Shown here piece by piece: positions 39,209 through 43,509 of a DNA stretch of 43,509 nucleotides. The translations under genes were made by a program, and so were the position numbers. The DNA comes from Acidobacteriota bacterium (GTDB taxonomy: Bacteria; Acidobacteriota; Terriglobia; Terriglobales; Acidobacteriaceae): assembly GCA_021779935.1 (NCBI GenBank), contig JAJXZT010000072.1, positions 1-43,509 on the forward strand. The letters are read 5' to 3'. The number at the start of each line of letters is the position of its first letter. The first letter of the stretch is position 1. The notes under the pieces are model-generated. The model ran no database searches. It was not told the DNA's origin and saw only the letters and a list, made by a program, of their open reading frames with translations.

Positions 39209-39999
39209 AGGGTCCCCACGCAAAGTCCCAATTACCACATTTATTATCCTGCTGAGCCTTAACCCGGATTATGCATTAGGTTAAAGACGCAAGAAACCTC
39301 ATCTGCTACAAACATTTTGTCAAGACAGCGTTTGAAGCAACCGACGAGGCTTCCGCGTAATTGGCGATAGCATGACATGGTGTTTGTTGTTTCCTGGCAT
39401 TTTCCCCAAACGAATCGTTGCTCGTTTTGATCAGTGGCATGGCAGTTCCGATCGTGGTGCCCTCCTGCTGACGGCGGCGGACCGGCGCCATGAATTGATC
39501 GGCGATCTGACAGTGTCTGCGGGACGCACGGCAAGCTGGCAAAGTCGATCATTCGTTGCGAGGGTTCCGGCAGTGGATGTTCGAAGAGAGAGCTGGCATC
39601 TCGAACGAACTTTCGGATGCGATGCGTCATGTCCACACATATCGCAGCACGATGTTCTGAAATCGTAACAAGCCGGCACGGGCGTTGCACTGTTGCCGGA
39701 TAGCAAATTCTCCTCACATTAATCGCCAGTGGAATTCAACTTCAAGAAGGTGGTGTCTGAATAGATCATTGATCCTTCAAACTTTACAGAATCTTGTCGG
39801 CACTTCTTCATTCTCTGGGAATTAGCAAAATCCAGCACGGCACAAATGTGGAGCGTTTCGCTTTTCGGAACAAGGTTGGAAAAGTGTTCGGGTGGTCGCA
39901 AGGATGCTGATAAGTTCACGCCCACATTGGGAAGGGCACAAAAGTAAATTCTAGCCTTCTCTCGACACAACGGATCAGGGCCGCGGGCCAGGGGACTCA
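39209..39999. other. 791-bp region with degenerate sequence
   Basis: It holds no intact gene. Apart from the IS1380-like fragment at 39399-39530 I see only short frames on both strands without ribosome-binding sites. The clear Shine-Dalgarno AGGGGA of the next gene is at the right edge. I searched for the tRNA-Glu 3' end (TTCGAATCCCGCC) here by eye and did not find it. Confidence 0.5.
39399..39530 (+). pseudogene. IS1380-type transposase N-terminal remnant
   Basis: One frame reads IVARFDQWHGSSDRGALLLT then AADRRHELIGDL. This closely follows the IS1380-family N-terminus (VARFD....S.D.G.LLL...DRR..L...L). The similarity stops after about 40 residues: the conserved continuation (VRHS..DLLR.R..A...GYED) is missing and the frame soon ends. 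No terminal inverted repeats were recognised. It is a decayed insertion sequence close to the island's right edge. Confidence 0.5.
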
Positions 40000-40821
40000 A
40001 TGAATCGCCGTTTCGGTTATTTCTCTCTTGTCGGGTTTCTCGTCGTTGCATGTTCAGCTCTTCAGTGCCAGACCTCAAGTGGGTCTTCCACCACCTCTTC
40101 GAATGCAACCAGTCCAGAAGCTCAGGTATTGGCAGCCAAGACCGTTGCCGCGCTTACCGGTGGAACCAGCGTCACCGATGTCACGCTCAACGGAACGGCA
40201 ACGTGGACCAATGGATCGCAACAACATTCTGGCCCGGTGATTTTGAAAGCGCTCGGTCAGGACGAAAGTAGTCTGGATATTTCTCTCAGTGATGGCGAAT
40301 ATGCGGAAATCCGCGATGCGTCTTCCGGTGCTCCCGGCGGTGAGTGGAAGCTCGGCGATAAAACCACCCCATTCGCCCTGCATAATTGCTGGACGGATGC
40401 CGCTTGGTTCTTTCCTCCGCTGTACTACTTGTTTGCTCCGTCCTCCTCGGGCGTGATTCTGTCTTATCTCGGAACGGAGAACAAAGGCGGCAGAGTGCTC
40501 TATCACCTGCGAGCGTGGAGACAGGAATCCGGCCAAGCGCCTGACATTTCTTCGATGATCGCCAAGTTAAGTTCCGTGGACTACTTCATCGATGCAACGT
40601 CCCTGTTGCCTGTAGAGATGAAATTCCAAACGCATCCGGACACGGATGCCAACATGTCTATTCCCGTCAAAGTGACGTTCTCCAACTATCAGGACGTGAA
40701 TGGGGTCAAAGTACCTTTTCACGTCAAAAAGTATGTTGGAGGCCACGTCGTGTTGAACATCACAATCGACTCCGCGACTTTTAATTCCGGATTGCAGTTG
40801 AGCGACTTCAGCATCCAGTAG
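40000..40821 (+). CDS. Secreted hypothetical protein, possibly a lipoprotein
   Basis: This 273-residue protein has an N-terminal signal (LVGFLVVACSALQC), where ALQC could be a lipobox with Cys23 as the lipidated residue. A Ser/Thr-rich linker follows, then a beta-rich domain with repeated strand-turn units (VTDVTLNGTATWTNGSQQH, LDISLSDGEYAEIRD). The C-terminal part has VKVTFSNYQDVNGVKVPFHV, a pattern seen in many acidobacterial secreted proteins with a LolA-like or outer-membrane lipoprotein-sorting fold. The ATG at 40000 follows AGGGGA by four bases. It lies 15 bases before the RHS gene start, so the two are likely co-transcribed. Function unknown. Confidence 0.75.
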   Translation: MNRRFGYFSLVGFLVVACSALQCQTSSGSSTTSSNATSPEAQVLAAKTVAALTGGTSVTDVTLNGTATWTNGSQQHSGPVILKALGQDESSLDISLSDGEYAEIRDASSGAPGGEWKLGDKTTPFALHNCWTDAAWFFPPLYYLFAPSSSGVILSYLGTENKGGRVLYHLRAWRQESGQAPDISSMIAKLSSVDYFIDATSLLPVEMKFQTHPDTDANMSIPVKVTFSNYQDVNGVKVPFHVKKYVGGHVVLNITIDSATFNSGLQLSDFSIQ

Positions 40822-40836
40822 AGGCGAGTGATCCCC

Positions 40837-43401
40837 ATGAAGAAAATTGCTGCCGCCGTGTGTCTTACCGTGCTCTTGAATGTATTTCTCCTCGCGCAAG
40901 CGCCTGCTACAGGAATGCCTCCGTTCCAAAGTCTTGATCACGGGACTCTGGATACTGTCAATCTTGGCAATCTCAACTTTCATTTTGCCGTCCCGGTGTT
41001 GCACAAGAACGGTAGGGGCATACCGTTTGACTTCGACCTCACATACGACAGCTCCATTTGGTATCCAGTCACGTCGGGCTCCACGAAGATGTGGGAGCCT
41101 GTATCCGGGTGGGGCTGGCAGACTCAGACGAATGCGGTGACTGGTTATATTCTTCCGCCAACCGTGACGACGAGGTCGTTAAACTGCTTTCAAAACGGTC
41201 GAAATCATACGAGTTATCTCACGACAACGACCTATAGGGGTTTTGTCGATCCGCAAGGGACCTACCACCACGCCGGCGGCAGTTTCTATAGTCTCTACCC
41301 AGGCTGTTCAATCTTCATGCTTCCACCGAATACTTTCTCCGGCGCTGCTGATGACGGCTCCGGATACACGATGTCGGTTTCTGTCGGTGCTTCCAGTGGA
41401 ACAATTACCTCCAGGGGAGGGAAAACGGAAACTGTTCCTGTGGGCAACACAGGAGGAGCCGGAACAGTTCAGGACTCGAACGGCAATAAGCTTACGACGA
41501 CAAACGGAACGACGTTCAACGACACTCTCGACGGAAATACCGCGGACCCCGTTCTTACTATTTCCGGTAACACAACGAGTTCCCTCGTGTACTCCTACCC
41601 TGCCCCCACCGGTCTATCTGGAACGGTCCAGTTGAATTATTCGCAGGAGACCGTGTGCACGCACTTCGGAGTAACTGGTATCAGTGAGTATCCGCCGACA
41701 CAAGTCTATCTTGTAAGCAGCATTACGATGCCGGACGGAAGTTCATACCAAATCCAGTACGAGAATGTGCCGTCGCCTCCTTCCGGTTGCACGGGAGCCG
41801 TGACGGGACGTATTGCACAAATCACCCTACCGACCGGCGGAACGATTTCGTATACATACAACGGCGTTAACAACGGCATCTTTGCTGATGGCACAACGTC
41901 TGGATTCACTCGGACGGAGCAGTCGGCGGCAGGAAACTACACGTCAGCGGTGACGTATTCGCGGACGCAGGGCTCTCCTGGGACGACAACGATCAGCAAC
42001 GCGTTGGGAACGACGAACTTAACCTTGGAGCCAGACGCCAATAGCAAGTCGACCGGTTATTTCTACGAGACCCAGCGTGTGGTTAAAGACACCTCAGGCA
42101 GCGTACTGGAGACGGTCGATACCTGCTACAACGGGAACGTAACCGAAAGCGCCTGCAATTCCACAGCCGTCAGCTCGCCCATCACGCAGACCACGCAATG
42201 GACAACGATCGGCAGCAAGAAGTCGGAGAGGAATACTCTCTACAATAGTTATGGGTTGGTCACGGAGCTCGACGAATACGATTTCGGCGCGGGTTCGCCG
42301 ACACGACAAACCAAGATCAATTACGACACGGCACTCACGAATGGAATCGTGGACCGGCCCTCGTCGGTGAACGTGTACGACGGCAGCGGCACGCTCGTGA
42401 GCTCGACGACGTATGGCTATGATGCAGGTAGCGTGACGGCGACTTCCGGGACTCCGCAGTTGGCGGCGGTGACGGGATCGCGCGGCAATGTGACTTCGAT
42501 TAGCCAGACCACTGGAACTACTACGCTCACAAAGTCCTTCACATACTACGACACCGGAAACGTAGCGAGTGCGACGGATGTCAACGGCGCGACGACGAAC
42601 TACTCATATGCGAACTGCGGCAATTCCTTCCTCTCTTCGATCTCGCTACCGCCGGTGAATGGCAACACGTTAACCACCATGTATTCTTGGAACTGTACGG
42701 GCGGTGTTGAAACCTCAACGACGGATGCCAATGGAACAACTACCGCAATTTCCTATAGTGGCCAGATCTACTGGCGACCCTCTTCGATTGCAGACGGTCA
42801 GAGCTCAACAGATTTCTTTTACTACTCGCCGAACGAGTCAGGAACCCAAGTGGCGTTCAATAACGGAAATTCTGTTGTAACTGTTTTCTCGGTTCTTGAT
42901 GGTCTGGGGCGCCCCTGGCTGACCCAGAAAAAAGAGTCGCCGGGTTCTTCGAATTTCGACACTGTGCAAACTGATTACGACGTGCTCGGCCGCGCCTACC
43001 GGACGAGTCTGCCATTCCAGTCTGCCCTGAGTACCGGAGCCACGAATCCCAACGGCTCATGGACGCAGTATGACATCTTGGGCCGCCCCCTCGCGGTCAG
43101 CGATTCCGGCGGCGGGTCAACCGCGATTTCGTATACTGGCAACGATGTATACCAGAGCATTGGCCCAGCTCCTGGATCGGAAAACCCGAAGCGCAAGCAA
43201 TTGGAGTACAACGGTCTGGGACAGCTCACCTCGGTCTGCGAAGTGACCTCGGCCAGCGGATCGGGAAGTTGCGGCCAATCTCAATCTCAAGTCGGCTTCT
43301 TGACGGCGTACGGATACAGCGTCCTTGGCCAGTTGACGAACGTCACGCAGGGTACCCAAACCCGCGCCTTTACCTACGACAGCCTAGAAGCGGTCTCATA
43401 A
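40837..43401 (+). CDS. Secreted RHS/YD-repeat protein, 3'-truncated by an insertion sequence
   Basis: The product visible is 854 residues: a signal peptide (MKKIAAAVCLTVLLNVFLLA), an N-terminal beta-rich region and YD-type repeats. Examples are TYDSSIWYP, SFTYYDTGNVASATDVNG, TDYDVLGRAYRTSL and TQYDILGRPLAVSDSGGG. RHS proteins form a shell that often encloses a C-terminal toxin. Here the frame stops abruptly after AFTYDSLEAVS, in the middle of a repeat: the last few codons already belong to the IS element at the window edge, so the C-terminal repeats and any toxin part are missing. The ATG at 40837 gives a clean signal peptide; GTG 40828 is three codons upstream. Confidence 0.85.
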   Translation: MKKIAAAVCLTVLLNVFLLAQAPATGMPPFQSLDHGTLDTVNLGNLNFHFAVPVLHKNGRGIPFDFDLTYDSSIWYPVTSGSTKMWEPVSGWGWQTQTNAVTGYILPPTVTTRSLNCFQNGRNHTSYLTTTTYRGFVDPQGTYHHAGGSFYSLYPGCSIFMLPPNTFSGAADDGSGYTMSVSVGASSGTITSRGGKTETVPVGNTGGAGTVQDSNGNKLTTTNGTTFNDTLDGNTADPVLTISGNTTSSLVYSYPAPTGLSGTVQLNYSQETVCTHFGVTGISEYPPTQVYLVSSITMPDGSSYQIQYENVPSPPSGCTGAVTGRIAQITLPTGGTISYTYNGVNNGIFADGTTSGFTRTEQSAAGNYTSAVTYSRTQGSPGTTTISNALGTTNLTLEPDANSKSTGYFYETQRVVKDTSGSVLETVDTCYNGNVTESACNSTAVSSPITQTTQWTTIGSKKSERNTLYNSYGLVTELDEYDFGAGSPTRQTKINYDTALTNGIVDRPSSVNVYDGSGTLVSSTTYGYDAGSVTATSGTPQLAAVTGSRGNVTSISQTTGTTTLTKSFTYYDTGNVASATDVNGATTNYSYANCGNSFLSSISLPPVNGNTLTTMYSWNCTGGVETSTTDANGTTTAISYSGQIYWRPSSIADGQSSTDFFYYSPNESGTQVAFNNGNSVVTVFSVLDGLGRPWLTQKKESPGSSNFDTVQTDYDVLGRAYRTSLPFQSALSTGATNPNGSWTQYDILGRPLAVSDSGGGSTAISYTGNDVYQSIGPAPGSENPKRKQLEYNGLGQLTSVCEVTSASGSGSCGQSQSQVGFLTAYGYSVLGQLTNVTQGTQTRAFTYDSLEAVS

Positions 43402-43509
43402 ATGTTTGAGAAGCATGAGGAGACAGGCGAGGTGGACGAAGCCGAGGAAGTTCTCGATGTGGTATTCCCATCGGGTAACAAGTCTGCGGTAGTTGTGCAT
43501 CCAGGCGAA
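43388..43509 (-). mobile_element. IS5-family insertion sequence, right-hand part outside the window
   Basis: From about 43388 the RHS reading frame loses its repeat pattern and minus-strand transposase sequence begins at 43396. The exact end and target duplication cannot be fixed; CTAG at 43384-43387 lies at the junction. Only about 120 bases of the element are visible. Confidence 0.65.
43396..43509 (-). CDS. IS5-family transposase, C-terminal fragment
   Basis: The minus strand reads FAWMHNYRRLVTRWEYHIEN then FLGFVHLACLLMLLKHL to a TGA at 43398-43396. NYRRL.TRWEY....FLGF.HL.C is the C-terminus of IS5-family DDE transposases: the tyrosine/arginine stretch followed by the last catalytic Glu region and a hydrophobic end. 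The N-terminal part, including the two Asp residues, is beyond the window. It points away from the RHS gene it interrupts. The overlap of the RHS stop with this frame confirms that the RHS end is a product of insertion. Confidence 0.85.
   Translation of the reverse strand, partial: FAWMHNYRRLVTRWEYHIENFLGFVHLACLLMLLKHL

Noticed and set aside
39209-39300. Right attachment site of the island
   Set aside because: GGTCCCCACGC near 39210 recalls the tRNA acceptor end only loosely; the tRNA T-arm sequence is absent.
39259-39717. Leftward 152-codon frame in the gap after the metallopeptidase
   Set aside because: Cys/His/Arg-rich and featureless, antisense to the IS1380-like fragment.
39719-40108. 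Leftward 129-codon frame ending KFEGSMIYSDTTFLKLNSTG
   Set aside because: The C-terminal part reads like protein and could be a gene remnant, but the N-terminal part is antisense to the secreted-protein gene and no family or ribosome-binding site was recognised.
1-43509. CRISPR array
   Set aside because: No series of regularly spaced 25-40-base repeats was seen; the iterons at 27470-27544 are too short and too few.
43402-43509. Rightward frame MFEKHEETGEVDEAEE running off the end
   Set aside because: It is the antisense of the IS5-family transposase C-terminus, which has the recognisable motif.

Overview
The window looks like chromosomal DNA of an acidobacterium (Terriglobia/Acidobacteriaceae type). 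The signs are a large Oar-like TonB-dependent receptor with a carboxypeptidase-regulatory-like N-terminus, a secreted VWA protein of the 'VWFA-related Acidobacterial domain' type, a secreted RHS/YD-repeat protein, balanced to high G+C codon use, and hairpin-forming intergenic repeats of a kind I associate with this phylum. No database search was possible, so the assignment rests on recognising protein families.

Positions 1-27,200 are mostly core genome. Going left to right they hold: the tail of rlmN; a GNAT acetyltransferase; an outer-membrane beta-barrel protein; lon; msrB; rpsU; a small conserved-type ORF; a minimal zincin-like metallopeptidase; a solitary methyltransferase-nuclease fusion behind a 131-bp tandem duplication; a zinc-motif protein behind a 51-bp palindrome and a G8 tract; a MoaD-MoaE fusion; the VWA protein; the TonB/Oar receptor; an Hfq-like protein with an inositol-monophosphatase-family enzyme; a CPA1-type antiporter; a 7Fe-type ferredoxin; a recO-glyQ-glyS-ppdK run; an acyltransferase-3 protein; and a hypothetical protein.

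Positions 27,353-39,208 are a probable integrative island anchored at a tRNA-Glu(TTC) gene. Just past the tRNA come four TGGTACACA iterons. A leftward block follows (tyrosine integrase, two small helix-turn-helix proteins, a winged-helix regulator) with overlapping genes and a strong leaderless-type promoter. The cargo reads rightward as a tightly packed operon: hsdM (816 aa), hsdS, a two-domain protein (possible PUA/EVE-like sensor plus NucS-like PD-(D/E)XK nuclease), hsdR and a YgjP/SprT-like zinc metallopeptidase. Overlaps or 1-bp gaps join the last four genes. This Type I restriction-modification operon with an embedded second nuclease and a terminal protease is the strongest candidate for an under-described defence system here.

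Positions 39,209-43,509 are a scarred accessory zone: a fragment resembling an IS1380-type transposase N-terminus, a secreted hypothetical protein, and an RHS/YD-repeat gene whose 3' end is cut by an IS5-family element running off the window edge. No right-hand copy of the tRNA-Glu 3' end was seen, so the island's right boundary is either beyond the window or erased.
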